Source: Clavelina lepadiformis (lineage: Eukaryota; Chordata; Ascidiacea; Aplousobranchia; Clavelinidae). From it: a stretch of DNA of 64,000 bases. Below are positions 11,897 to 23,071 of the stretch, one piece after another. The translations under genes were made by a program, and so were the position numbers. Positions within the stretch are counted from its first letter, which is position 1; every line of letters begins with the position of its first letter. The stretch lies in contig NC_135240.1 of NCBI RefSeq assembly GCF_947623445.1, positions 26,660,001 through 26,724,000 on the forward strand. The letters run 5' to 3'. Under the pieces are notes generated by a model. It saw only the letters and a program-made list of their open reading frames with translations, searched no databases and had not been told where the DNA came from.

Positions 11897-14256
11897 CACT
11901 GGTCAACACACATTTTGGTGCCAAGAAAGTTTCAACGGTTTTAGGGTATTTTTATGTCGCTGAATCCAAAAATGGCATTAGTTTTTCCGAATTGGCTCTA
12001 GTTTTTGAGATATTCCATATTTTTGTTTCAAAAAGTGCTAAAAATACGCAAATTTTGACATAGGTAAAATTCTCTTTATACTACAACTTTGATGAGTCTA
12101 CATCTGTCTTTTCAATCATGTGCATACAGTATTCTTCTATTTATGATGCGATATTGTTAAAGACGCAATCGTTAACACAGAGAGCCTTCTTTACGCGAAT
12201 CATGTTTCATGTGAAAATCAAGCAAAAATTATAAAACTTAGGCGATGTTAGCAGTAAACAACAGATTTTTGTAACGCAAAAACAGGCGACGTCAAAGCAC
12301 AAACACTACTTTTAGTAACGCTCAAAGTACATTTAGTAAGCTGTCAAAGCACGCTAATCAATCATATATCGGTACTGTAATACAAAAAAATTAGTCGATG
12401 CTTGTAAATTTTCTTTTGTACGACTTTCTGGAATGTGATGCAGCCAAGCAGTCACGTTGGAGACTCCAACAGTAGTCGGCCCTCATATGGGCATCCCACC
12501 TGCCCTGATACCTCTCTTCCATGACCTTAATGTCCTGGTGGAACCTTTCTCCCTGCTCTTCACTTAGATCACCAAGGTTTGTAGGAAAACGATCTAAGTG
12601 GCTGAAGAGATAGTGAACCTTGATACTCATCTTCACACCCAAATCTTTCAACTTGGAAAGTATATCTTCCACCAATTCTTGGTAATTTTCAGCTTTTCGG
12701 CTAGCAAGAAAGTTCTGTGTGACTAAAACAAACGATTGCCAAGCAGCAGACTCTGATTCTGTCATGGACTGCACAAAACACATATCCTTTATGAGTTTGC
12801 GAATCTGAGGGCCATCAAAAATGCCTGCTTTAAGCTTTTCGATGGTCAAAGCAGGAAATGTTCTGCAAATATAGTTAAAGCAATCCCCAGTTGCAGGCAA
12901 GGCTTTCACAAATTGCTTCATCAAACCAAGTTTTATGTGCAGCGGTGGAATGATGATCTTCTCTCTAGCAACTAAAGGTTCATTTATGATGTTACCTTCA
13001 CCTACTCTCATGGAATCTCTAAGTGGCCACCCTTTCTTCACCCAGTGATCAGTGCGCGCTCGGCTATCCCACAAGCAGATAAAACATGGGTATTTTGTAT
13101 AGCCGCTTTGCTGGCCAAGCAAAAATTTACCATCTTCAAGTCTACACAGATTAACCATTGGTGAGAGTCATAATCCAGTTTCTGTAATACCGTTTTAATG
13201 TTGTTGTACTCTTCTTTTAGTTTTGTTGAGTGGCCAATTGGGAGAGATGCATATCTGTTACCTTTATGTAGCTATACACATTTCAAACTCCTTTTCGAAC
13301 TGTCTATGAATAAGCGCCACTCTTGAGGTCTATATTGTGGCACTCCCATTTTCAGCAGAAGCCCTTCGATGTCTTTGCAGTAAACAAGTTCATCTTGTTG
13401 GCTAAAATACGGAAGTAATTCTTTCTCTCTTGTACGGTAGAATGTTATTGAAGCTCCGGTTCCAAGGCAGTTTTTGTCTTTGAGTCGGGATGCCAAAATT
13501 TCTGCTGCTTCTTTGGATAAGTTGAAATCCCTGATAAGATCGCTCAGCTCCTCCTGCTTGAATGGCTCTGGAATGAATGGACTGCTTTCGAACACACTTC
13601 CACTCCTCTCACTCACAGTCACATGAAAATGCATCCTCCCAGTGACAAGGCCTAAGCATATTGTCAAACTTCCACTAATGAACTCACTTGAATTACAAAA
13701 AACCTCCACGTTTTCCAAACTTAGTTATGTGAGCAATAGCTTGAACTTGACTCGTGGTATTCCTTTTCTGGCTACAGAACTATTAAACTCTGATTACAAC
13801 ATCTTTAGTCTACAACAATATAGCTATAAAATGAGATATTGATATGATGTGGTAACTGAAGGGAGTACTCTACACTGTACATGTGGTGAACAATACAAAC
13901 AAACTGTAGCTTATCAGAATGATGCCGAAAATGGAGTGTTTTCAATGCCTTGTTTCTGAAGTAATGAGATGCTACAATAACAAATAGACATAGTGGAGTA
14001 TCTGGTCCAAAATAAGTAATGCATACTGCCTAAGAGATATTTCCAATATGCATTTTACTGATGCTTGTGTTCACAATTGGCAGATACTAAAGTTAACGAT
14101 TTTTCTCTTGTCAAAAATAAAAAAAACATCGATATCTCAAAAACTAGAGCCAATTCAAAGAAACAAATGTTATTTTCGGACTCAGCAGCCCAAAATTACC
14201 CAGAAACCATCAAAATATCTTTGGCACTCAAAAAAATGTTTTTTTGTTGGCCAGTG
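11897..14256 (-). mobile_element. CACTA/EnSpm-like DNA transposon, copy 1
   Basis: The left end starts CACTGGTCAACA and the right end, read on the other strand, starts CACTGGCCAACA. The inverted repeats run about 120 bp and include ATTGGCTCTAGTTTTTGAGA in both. The trinucleotide TAA flanks both sides (11894-11896 and 14257-14259), fitting a 3-bp target duplication. CACTG termini plus 3-bp duplications are typical of CACTA/EnSpm elements. The element carries a broken transposase on the minus strand. It lies inside the left arm of the zinc-finger inverted duplication and is absent from the matching position near 53560. Confidence 0.8.
12391..13718 (-). pseudogene. EnSpm-like transposase, broken
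   Basis: Reads from about 13718 as an N-terminal part (QEELSDLIRDFNLSKEAAEI ... PQEWRLFIDSSKRSLKC). An in-frame TAG near 13274 interrupts it where related proteins have a leucine. The frame continues through QWLICVDLKMVNF. A one-base shift at the T-run near 13125 then leads to GQQSGYTKYPCFICLWDSRA, PPLHIKLGLMKQFVKAL and SEEQGERFHQDI. A likely catalytic Asp (ICVDL), a C-x2-C pair, an LH pair and a late Glu appear in order, as in the CMC (CACTA/Mirage/Chapaev) group. The family is widespread in invertebrate genomes from memory; the superfamily call rests on ends, target site and motif order. The zinc-binding N-terminus seen in copy 2 was not found here. Confidence 0.7.
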
Positions 14257-14397
14257 TAATTAACTATAGCGCGAAACAGATAATTTTAATTACAACAAAT
14301 ACACATCTATATCATATATTGGTGACTCACAGCAGGATCTTGGTACAACGAAAGTCCTCCTGTTCATTGCAACCTAAAGTCAACTATATAAAAATTA

Positions 14398-14560
14398 GAA
14401 ACTGGATAACATCTTAACAATAAACAACCTTTTCGAAAAACAAGGAAAGGTCATGGTAACATATTAAAACGTTAGTTTAGTTTACAACTATAGTTATAAA
14501 ATGTAGGATGCTGGCAAATTAATGACTTCCTACAATGACAAAATATACAGGTAGAATTTT
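14398..14560 (+). repeat. direct repeat of 43545-43700
   Basis: A block of about 160 bp beginning GAAACTGGATAACATCTTAA and ending near AGGTAGAATT. It matches 43545-43700 in the same orientation with scattered differences. It lies 140 bp past one EnSpm-like copy, and its partner lies about 840 bp past the other. Confidence 0.7.
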
Positions 14561-14603
14561 TTTTTGTAAATAAAATTATGCATGTAGCTATAGCAATGCT
14601 TAC

Positions 14604-14700
14604 CAGCTATCACAAGGTATTGTCTTGTCCATGTGTAAAGCTTGGAGCCTCAAATCTGGTGGCCAGTTAGCCTTGGCCAAAATCCCTACCCAAGCAGCAC
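14604..14700 (-). other. orphan exon, 97 nt, unknown gene
   Basis: A well-formed internal exon: a T-rich acceptor (TTTTTTTAG) precedes it and GTAAGC follows. Its single open frame reads AAWVGILAKANWPPDLRLQA then LHMDKTIPCDS. I do not recognise the family. A partial, altered copy lies at about 53510-53565 in the zinc-finger unit on the other strand. It lies downstream of a zinc-finger gene in both cases, so it may be a 3' exon of that gene or a relic carried along by duplication. Confidence 0.4.
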
Positions 14701-15260
14701 CTAAAAAAAGGAAAAAAATCCATAAACTATTGTTTCGTTCAAGAAAAAGTGAAAACTGACTTGGAGTGCTTCAACAAGTACAAACGTTAACATTAACAAG
14801 TAAAAAATTAAGATATCTTCGTGGTTCAGCAACTGTTAGAGATCAGAAAAAGCCATAAAAGCCTTGTTTGTTTCATTAAAGGATAGAAGATTTTTGAAAT
14901 TTTGCATTTAGTTTTGGTATGCCTTGGACTAACAATCCATAAAATGCCAACAAAAAACATAATTCAAAATTTTTACCAGAAACTCAAAAACAACACCAGA
15001 ATTTTTGGCCTAAAAATCCAATTTTAGCTACTTACATGGAACTTTTTAGCCTAAACTTGCGCGCAACCTAGGACATTTAAGCATGACAATTGGTAGGATA
15101 ATTCTCATTCTACAATACATCACTAACCATATCACCCTCTGATTGGTCTGGCCAGCGTATAATTTGACGGCTTCCAAAGCCTTGGATATTCAAGAAAAAA
15201 CTTCCTAGATTTTAACTAAATCGAGGAGAACACTTAACCTTGCTAGTATTTTTTTACTAT

Positions 15261-15750
15261 TCATTGTGCATTTATCAGGAAACTCCTTAGGTGATATGTT
15301 ATATTTGAAATGTGACACATCTTTACATTTAAGTTTTCCGAATCGAAAAGTTTGTCCTCGAATGTGGCTTTTGCTTCGTTCTCTGACTGAGAGCCAATGT
15401 TATTTATCATGTGAGTAATTGTATTATTGTTGTCAAACTGTGATACCTCCCGATCCTCAAAATACCAAGTCTTCCAATCCTGAAACGACAGAGCTCCTTC
15501 ATCAATAGCTTCAAGATAAGGAAAAAAGAGGCCTTCGAATAAACTACCTGAATACAAACACCATTGTCAAATTCTACATGTAATAGTAACATTTCTCTGC
15601 TTTTCATCGAATTATTCATAGCTACAGTTTTCTTTATTTCCAATTTCCATCTTCATATCTTATCGTGCAGAGTTTAGTTCTTGTGAAATAATGTTGTTGA
15701 ATGCTTTTAATACAATGTCAATTTTACTACCACCTTGCTTATACTCCATA
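15261..15750 (-). pseudogene. zinc-finger gene fragment (N-terminal module and linker repeat)
   Basis: Begins at a former ATG near 15750 with MEYKQGGSKIDIVLKAFN, matching the N-terminal module of the intact cluster genes, then runs into a stop. A shifted frame follows with a linker repeat containing NNIGSQSENEAKATFEDKLF. No zinc fingers follow. The same fragment occurs after the other two units at 47276-47800 and 52361-52860, so the decay predates the unit duplication. Confidence 0.75.
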
Positions 15751-16142
15751 GTTAAACATGGTGCAGTTTTTCCTTATGACCTATTTGCTAAGAAAAGGAA
15801 CTGCATGTGAATAACAGGAATATGCATATTATAAAAACCATCACATGAATCCAAACACATTGCAAACAACGAAAATCTAAACAAAATGAGAACAATAATA
15901 TAAAAAATTTCAAACTGAGTACCATAACTTTTGCAAATGTTTAGAAATAAAACATAACCTAACAATCATTGGCGTAAATAACAGATCACCAAAGTAACTT
16001 TATGTGCTAGCTGTTTTAATATTAATTTTACTGTAGCTTTGAATGTAAACAAATACCAAAAACATCCCTTCAAGGGTTCATTTAAGTTAAACATTATGAT
16101 TGCCATATCTAAATTTAGAAGTGATCACCTAAATAAAACAAT

Positions 16143-17753
16143 TCATAAATCAGGGCGCTCTGCAGTGTGGATTTTCATATGAATATACAAATTGTTACTT
16201 TGTGAAAATGATTTGAAACAAACCTTGCATTGATGAGGGCGCTCTCCAGTGTGGACTTTCATATGACGCTTTAAATTGCTGCTGTATGAAAATGATTTGA
16301 AACAAACCTCGCATTGATAAGGGCGCTCTCCAGTGTGGACTTTCATATGTATTCGCAAATTGGTGTTTCGTGAAAATGATTTGAAACAAATCTCACATTG
16401 ATGAGGGCGCTCTCCAGTGTGGACTTTCATATGAGCGTGCAAATGGTTACTTTGTGAAAATGATTTGGAACAAACCTCACATTGATATGGGTGCTCTCCA
16501 GTATGGATGTTCATATGAGTACGCAAATTGTTACTTTGCGAAAATGATTTGTAACAAATCTCGCACTGAAAAGGGCGCTCTCCATTGTGGGCTTTCATAT
16601 GACGCTTTAAATTGCTGTTGTATGAAAATGTCTTGAAACAAACCTTGCATTGATAAGGGCGCTCTTCAGTGTGGACTTTCATATGATGCTTCAAAGTGTT
16701 GTTTCGTGGAAATGATTTGCAACAAATTTCACACTGATATAATCTTAAGCCTGTGTGAGTCTTTGAATGTCTTGTCATGCTTGATTTTTTTGTAAAGGAT
16801 TTATCACAAACAGTGCAACAAAAATGCTTTCTTTTGTCATTTTTAACAATTGTCGGAGAACACTCCACCTTATTGCTTTCACCATTCGTTGTGTTTTTAT
16901 CAGAAAGTTCCTTAGCTGATATGTTATATTCAACAGGTGAGTTTCTTTCAGTTAAGTTTTCAGAATCAACAATTTCGTCTTCAACTGTGGCATTTGCTTC
17001 ATTCTCCGACTGTAGGATAATGTTATGTGACAAGGAAGCAATTGTTCCAGCAGTCTCAGTCTGCCAAATAGGTGAAACTTTGCAATCTACATGTGGTATC
17101 CTTTCATTTATGTTTTCAGAATGCACGATCTTTTCCTCATATGTAGCAATTCCTTCCTTCTCTGATTGAGAAATTGTGTATCCAGGCTCAAATTGTGAAA
17201 CCTCCCAATCCTGCAGTGATAAACAGTCTTCTTCAAGATGAGGAAAAATAGATAACTGCTTAGCTAATCTGTTATGTTCCACGTGTGATGTGTTTTCATC
17301 AGAGGTTTCAGAATCAACAATTTTGTCCTTACATGGGGTATTTCCCTCATTCTCTGGCTGAGGAACAATATTAGTTAACATGGGAGTGATTGTGTCATCA
17401 GACTCAGTCAAGAAAGTCTCTTTACACAGCGGCAACAAACTTTTTACTTTAATAGCTTCAAGATGAGGAATTACTGATGTTTTTTCTGAATAAACTTCTT
17501 GAACACAAATGTCAGTATCAGACTGTACACTCATCGGTTGCAATGTTTTCTCAACTTGCCCGTTATTGTTCATGGTTTCAGCTTTCCTTGATTCTGCAAG
17601 AAGCTTTAAACACATGTCTTCCATGTTTTCTTGCATTTTAAAAATATCCATCTTTATATCTTGCCTCATTGATTTTAATTCTTGTAAAATCAGATCACTG
17701 ATTGCTTTCATAACGTCGTCAACTTGCATACCGCCTGGATAATTAGACTCCAT
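16143..17753 (-). CDS. C2H2 zinc-finger protein A, eight fingers
   Basis: The first true ATG is at 17753 (MESNYPGGMQ), giving about 536 residues. A T-rich splice acceptor lies 34 nt upstream (exon start 17787), so a 5' exon or trans-spliced leader is likely. The protein has three parts. An N-terminal helical module includes VMKAISDLILQELKSMRQDI. An acidic linker has three copies of a repeat like SENEANATVEDEIVDSENL. Eight C2H2 fingers (about 50% of the protein) form the C-terminus, joined mostly by H-T-G-E-R-P linkers, from HFCCTVCDKSF to HQCKVCFKSF. C2H2 arrays usually bind DNA in the nucleus. This is the only member of the A/C/D group with all fingers in one uninterrupted frame. Confidence 0.85.
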   Translation of the reverse strand: MESNYPGGMQVDDVMKAISDLILQELKSMRQDIKMDIFKMQENMEDMCLKLLAESRKAETMNNNGQVEKTLQPMSVQSDTDICVQEVYSEKTSVIPHLEAIKVKSLLPLCKETFLTESDDTITPMLTNIVPQPENEGNTPCKDKIVDSETSDENTSHVEHNRLAKQLSIFPHLEEDCLSLQDWEVSQFEPGYTISQSEKEGIATYEEKIVHSENINERIPHVDCKVSPIWQTETAGTIASLSHNIILQSENEANATVEDEIVDSENLTERNSPVEYNISAKELSDKNTTNGESNKVECSPTIVKNDKRKHFCCTVCDKSFTKKSSMTRHSKTHTGLRLYQCEICCKSFPRNNTLKHHMKVHTEERPYQCKVCFKTFSYNSNLKRHMKAHNGERPFQCEICYKSFSQSNNLRTHMNIHTGEHPYQCEVCSKSFSQSNHLHAHMKVHTGERPHQCEICFKSFSRNTNLRIHMKVHTGERPYQCEVCFKSFSYSSNLKRHMKVHTGERPHQCKVCFKSFSQSNNLYIHMKIHTAERPDL

Positions 17754-17786
17754 GATGAAATATAGCAATGCACTATAAAACTGCTA

Positions 17787-17800
17787 ACTGAAAAAAATAA
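17787..17800 (-). other. splice acceptor 34 nt before the ATG of gene A
   Basis: Read on the minus strand the sequence is TTATTTTTTTCAG followed by exon. Genes C (acceptor ending 45174) and D (ending 50422) have the acceptor at exactly the same 34-nt distance. Gene B has one 38 nt before its ATG. The acceptors serve either a non-coding first exon or spliced-leader trans-splicing. Confidence 0.6.
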
Positions 17801-18014
17801 GTTTGTTGTACGGTGAAAATGAAACACAATATAATGCAAATGTTTATAATAATTTCACTGAACACAGAAATCTTTAACAGGTAAAAAACTGAAGATTTGT
17901 GATGATAAATCACTTAAGCAGCTGCATTAGTTAACATTATAATATATATCACAGCATTAGAATATTACAATAATTACAACTGGAAAATTGCTGTATTTAT
18001 TCAATCCCTAAACT

Positions 18015-18051
18015 CTGTCTCAAAAAGCGATAAAAAGTATTTTTGAGACAG
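18015..18051 (-). promoter_or_regulatory. upstream hairpin, CTGTCTCAAAAA stem
   Basis: A perfect 12-bp inverted repeat (CTGTCTCAAAAA and its complement) with a 13-nt loop lies about 260 bp upstream of the ATG of gene A. A matching hairpin lies about 277 bp upstream of gene D (50145-50180). It is absent in recognisable form before genes B and C. The position suggests a promoter or 5' UTR intron element, but function is inferred only from conservation between two copies. Confidence 0.35.
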
Positions 18052-18109
18052 ACAATTTAGTGTGAGATTATGCAATTTGCTCGGAGCACTTTTGCACCGA
18101 TAAGTTTGT

Positions 18110-20204
18110 TATTTTTGTTTGTTTGGCGAAACCAAGGTTTTGCTAAAGGAAATATACACTGCAGTCCTGTGACAAGAAAACTTGTTTTCCCTTAAGAAAG
18201 CATTGAGTTGTCGCAATACATAACATAAATAATAAAACTTCGAAATGTTATCACTTCAAATTGCAGTGTGTTTTCTTGGATAAATAGTAGACACACGAAT
18301 AGATGTGCTACTATCTACATTCATCAGCACATTGTCACTGTCAAAATTTTATCAGCTTTCTTTGCATTATTACCGGTATCGTTTTCGAACGTGGTAAATA
18401 TTGTGGTAAACGACGGATATGTATATTACGAGGTATCATCTGCACCGCGCCTGCAAGTACTGCTTGTAAACAAACGTGAAAGTTCGGCACCTACTGAATC
18501 AAGTCTATAAAATATTATACTGTGCATCACTCCACAAGCTATGCACATAATAGAAGCGCTGTTACTTAAGCTCTGCATACTGAAAGAATAACTAACTGTA
18601 TAAACCAAAGAGTTTATCTTCTAACAATGGGTTTTCTGTTTGTTGACATAAGTGCGTTTGGTAGACTGGCATGCAGTAACCTTGCTGAGTGGTGGTGGTA
18701 GGCTGGACTGGTGGCAACTGGCAAGAGCCGAAAACTGACGCCGCTATGCTAACAGTAATGTGGCTCCTGTTGTATGCACAGTGGCGCTATCGTTGCAGTG
18801 CCTTTGGCAAAGCATTACTGACTCATGCTCTTGTTCGGTGAGCCTGGTAAACACTTAAAACTATATTTGTGCAAAACAATATCAAAAGGACATAAAAAGT
18901 GTCATAAACAATTAAAACTGTTATGAAATGGTTGTTAGTCGTACCTTAACCTGTAAGGGCGACCGCTTCACTGCAATGTTTGTTAGTAGAAATGTTTATT
19001 GCGCTCGATGTTGTTAGATGAGTCTCAAGGTCGTTGTTCTGCTTTTCTTAATCTTAGGATCAATTGTTTACCTTAGCGAATTGGTTGCACAAGAATGAAA
19101 ACTATATATTCTGATTATATTGAAGCTTCTTTAAACGATTACATTTAGCCAGAACATTGGCACATCAACAGCATAAGCTGCTGATTCAGCCATGTTGCAG
19201 CTATTAACTTAACACACGAATTGATTGAATAACTGTGATTGACTCACGTAATATAGCCAGGCACAATATTTATGTCACGACTTTAAAATAATGAACACGA
19301 AGTAATGACTACACTAGGCGACACAATTTTCAATCAAAAACAAAAACAATTAGCAGGTTTGTAAAACCTGAAGTTCATCAGCATTTTTATATCACGTTTA
19401 ATGAAAGCGATTTCCGTAAACAACACAGTATAATATCTTCTTATCGTCACAAAACTTTCACAAAGTCTAGCTCGATAACCAGATCGAGTACATTCCACAG
19501 AAGTAGAACGGTGTACATCCGGTTTCATCTTAGACAGTAACGGAGAAAATCACGTCTTGGCGGTTGTTGCAATGGTATTGAAGCTATGAAAAACAGCGAA
19601 GTTACTTCCTTTGCCAGATTAAAATTTTGTAAAGACTTTTCTCAGTCCGAAGATAAAGACTATCATAATGTGGCAGTTAATGCCACACAGTCATACCACT
19701 TTGTATTGTAGGGCCTATTGTTTATTTTTCGCCATTAACTGTGCGGAGCGAAAGTTACGATGCTAACCGATGTAGTTATAATACAATAAAACACATGCTC
19801 ACGAACAGTTAACGAGCAGGAAAAAGTGGCAAAACCCAAGGGTTTAAAACATGCAAGATAGCAATAATGCAATTGTGTTGGAAGATGGTAGGTTAGCATG
19901 GCCACCAAACCCACAAAATAATTTCTAGGTTCAACGAAGTTAAAGCCAAAGTAACACAAAAACGAAACAACTACACTGTTGAAAGATGTAGATGACATTT
20001 TTCCAAATATTAAAAACACACATATTAATAGCCGAAATAAATACGAAATGACATGGTGAGATTAAAATGACAATGAATGTCTTATGTGCACAACAAATAC
20101 GTGTTTAAAGAAAACGGCACAAAAGAAACTCCATCCTAGAGACCGGAATGCCATTTCTGTGGCCAGGACATGGCACAATATTGAGGCCCACAAGTGCATT
20201 AAGC
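18110..20204. other. intergenic, no gene recognised
   Basis: Sequence upstream of zinc-finger gene A. Short open frames such as 18268-18510 (plus) show no known motif. No RNA gene or repeat was identified. Confidence 0.4.
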
Positions 20205-20290
20205 CAGTGGTCGGAAACCATCGGGCCGCGGCCCGGTGCCGGTCTGTGAGGAGATCTTTACCGGGCCGCATTACTTTTTCATGTCTGTAG
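20205..20290 (+). mobile_element. hAT terminal fragment
   Basis: Starts CAGTGGTCGGAAACC and continues with GGGCCGCGGCCCGG, a typical hAT terminal pattern. No matching right end or target duplication was found nearby, so only one terminus survives. Confidence 0.5.
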
Positions 20291-20837
20291 TGCAATAAGT
20301 TTTTCGTATTTTGTCACCAAAAAGGTATTTGAAATCCGCTTTAGTTGATTTATTCCGACCATAGAACATTAAGATGAACGTATTTGTTGCATCATAATTT
20401 GGAATGGCTGCCACAATAGTTTGAGGTTGGAAGAGGTTTTGTTATAGGTTTTGTTTTTGTTATAGGTATGAAGTACTTGTTAAGATTTCTATGTTGGCCA
20501 TGTTACCGTCATGTGGTTTCTTGGTTGTACATTGTGATTCGATTGTGGAGTATTGTTCATGTTCATGTCTCATGACTTTCTAAAATACAAGAGATTCTGC
20601 CGAAAGTTTAATCGACTTAGATCAATCCATAATATCACGAGATTAGCGAAATTAACAATAGGTAGCGGTAAATTGAAATGGTACAACTCGTAAAAATATT
20701 CGTCGTGGAATATTTCCAAAATTTCGGTCATAAAAAATATGAACAACTGCATCAATTAGTTAAGTGCCAATTAGTGGTCTTTCCTTCTGTGTTCTTAAGC
20801 ATAAAGAAGTTCGAAGCAAAACACTTCTATGTATAGT

Positions 20838-21361
20838 TTAGTTCTCGGCCATCATTGTATCTCGGTGTGCAAGGCCTACAAATCTACAGTGCTGATGAAA
20901 CCAAGAAGTATACTTGCGAGACTTATAAGTATACTTGCCATACTTTCTTGCGAGACTTCTTTTACTCGGAGCGGACGGCACACACAACTTGGCGATGACT
21001 TCCAATCTTTGGGATTCACTTAAACGTTTACCTTTACCTGACATCATGCGAACGAGAAAATTGTGCCCAACAAATTACTTGTGCTGTACTGTACACTAGC
21101 AGAAAAGAATGGCATACAAAACCACACAACAGAAAACTTTTACGAATGAATGAACATGGGCAACGCATCGTCAATGACGTAATAAATGCAAAACTTGTGT
21201 ATTGGGTACACGCATTCACACATGCGTTGGCCACGCATGCAGGGTGCATGGCTGCACGCATACCTTCACTAGGTGGCTGCATAACTGCTAAGTACGCTCC
21301 TACCACATAAGTTCGCACAAACTACTCAGGATCAAGTTGCTACTTAACCGGGAGATGACTG
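20838..21361 (-). mobile_element. Tigger/pogo DNA transposon fragment
   Basis: The right end at 21361, read on the minus strand, is CAGTCATCTCCCGGTTAAGT flanked by TA, fitting a Tigger/pogo terminus. Inward, 21047 to about 20930 reads MMSGKGKRLSESQRLEVIAK then SKRSLARKYG. This is the CENP-B-like helix-turn-helix N-terminus of Tigger transposases. The frame then leaves the family, and neither the DDE domain nor the other terminus was found. It is a truncated relic. Confidence 0.65.
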
Positions 21362-22588
21362 TACTCGACATTGTTTGTTTGCCAATATTATGTAAATGCT
21401 TTTGTAACATCACCTCCTCGTCTGCTTAACCTGGAACCTTAATTTACTCGTTGCTGTCAGCAAGATATGATAATTATCATTCGTGCATGTTTTAAGCCTG
21501 TTCGTCATTCCAACTTCCCGTTCATTAACGCATGTTTTATATAAAAAAGAAACGGATTAAAACCTAACAAGCAAATTTCATAAATAACAGATCACCAAGG
21601 CAGCTTCTTGTGCTAACATATGTTCCAAAATAAACTTTGCAGATAAACCAAAGTGCTTAAGCATGCTGCTATGGCATAACTTATTTTTTGTCAGTGATTT
21701 GATGACATAACAATAGAGTAAAAGGAACTCTGAAGCTCGCTGCAGATACAGCCATGCAGTGTGTCTGATACTCTGATATAGCCTATTCTCATTAATGTGA
21801 CTGTACTTGTTTTTTGTTTAACATTAAATGCTGTAATGTATCATAAAATTATGAGATGGCTTCATGCTTGAAAGGCAGCATGAAACATGAAAGAATTGTT
21901 TTATCTATTAAATATAACAGTATATATATAATAACATATAAATAACAGCATACAGAATATCAAATTCTCTTATACGTTTTTCTTCCTTATCTATTCAAAT
22001 TTCTAAAAAATGTCCTAATTACAATGAATAATAAATTGATGAAGCACTGTAGTCACTTATAAGTATGACAAACTGCTGTAAGCTAAATGTTAACTTAGTT
22101 TATGAACGTCTATGTATTTCCATCTCAAAAACAATCTTGAAATATTCTAGAAAAAAAATGATTTTAAAACAAGATTTGCTAACGATAAACAGATTGAATA
22201 ATACAATATCTCAACAAAAATACAAGCTGTGTAAGATTTTTAAAGTTAGAGTTTCAGTCCAAATAATTTTTAAAAATATTATCATTTTTTTGGTTGTGCC
22301 TTGAGTAGGCCGTTTTGGCGAATGTATGGGAATTGATGGTGGTGGTAGCTTTAGGGATGGCCTAAGCCAAGCCTGATAGTCTTATTGTTTGACTCCGAAA
22401 TGATTATCTTTGACTCCGTTGCGTTTACTGTCTCTATATTGCTTCTTAAATCAACACCAACTTCATAAAGTCTAATTGTTATATTGTCCGAATAAGTTGT
22501 ATCGAATTAGTAATATTTACACCATGCTTCCAATTCCCAATATCTTAGTAATAACTTCAATTCAAAGGAAATAACTCAGAAGGAAGAG
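21362..22588. other. intergenic, no gene recognised
   Basis: AT-rich sequence. A plus-strand open frame at 22065-22304 has no recognisable motif. Confidence 0.4.
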
Positions 22589-23071
22589 AATTTCTAAGAG
22601 AGCGATTTAAACGAAACATTTGCTTTTATATTCCAGTATTGACCAATCAGCTAACGCCATGTTCTTTATACACTGAAACGTATCTACTTGTCAAATGTTC
22701 CATTCTAAGCTTTTTATCACAAAGAATTCAAAACGATTTACATCAGTACAGAAAACCACTTGACACACTTACTACGTCACATGTCGCTTTTGGAATTACG
22801 ATTGAATACAGATTACTAGAAAACAATGCATTGCCACGTACAAGCCATGTTACATCTTCTATTATACCGAAACCCTGACCAAGTACCATCAAACATTACA
22901 CAGTAAAATGCAATGCTACTTGAAACATTTTAAATTCCCTTGTTTGAATAACTGCTTAACGACTACGCAGCTTTGCAAACATTACATTATCTAAACTGGA
23001 GAAAATACAAAAACTTATGCAAAATGCCAATTTGTATAAATTATTGCAATTATTAAATTATCACGAACGCC
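22589..23071 (+). repeat. 480-bp repeat, copy 1
   Basis: Nearly identical to 24650-25147 in the same orientation, including the long shared block around CAGTACAGAAAACCACTTGA. The match stops sharply at CACGAACGCCAC, where copy 2 continues into a LINE-like reading frame and copy 1 into unrelated sequence. It is probably part of an interspersed element. Confidence 0.75.

Noticed and set aside
17754-17768. Upstream start giving five extra residues in zinc-finger A (and likewise in C and D)
   Set aside because: The frame there begins at TTG, not ATG. The ATG a few codons later matches in all three genes and lies 34 nt after a splice acceptor.
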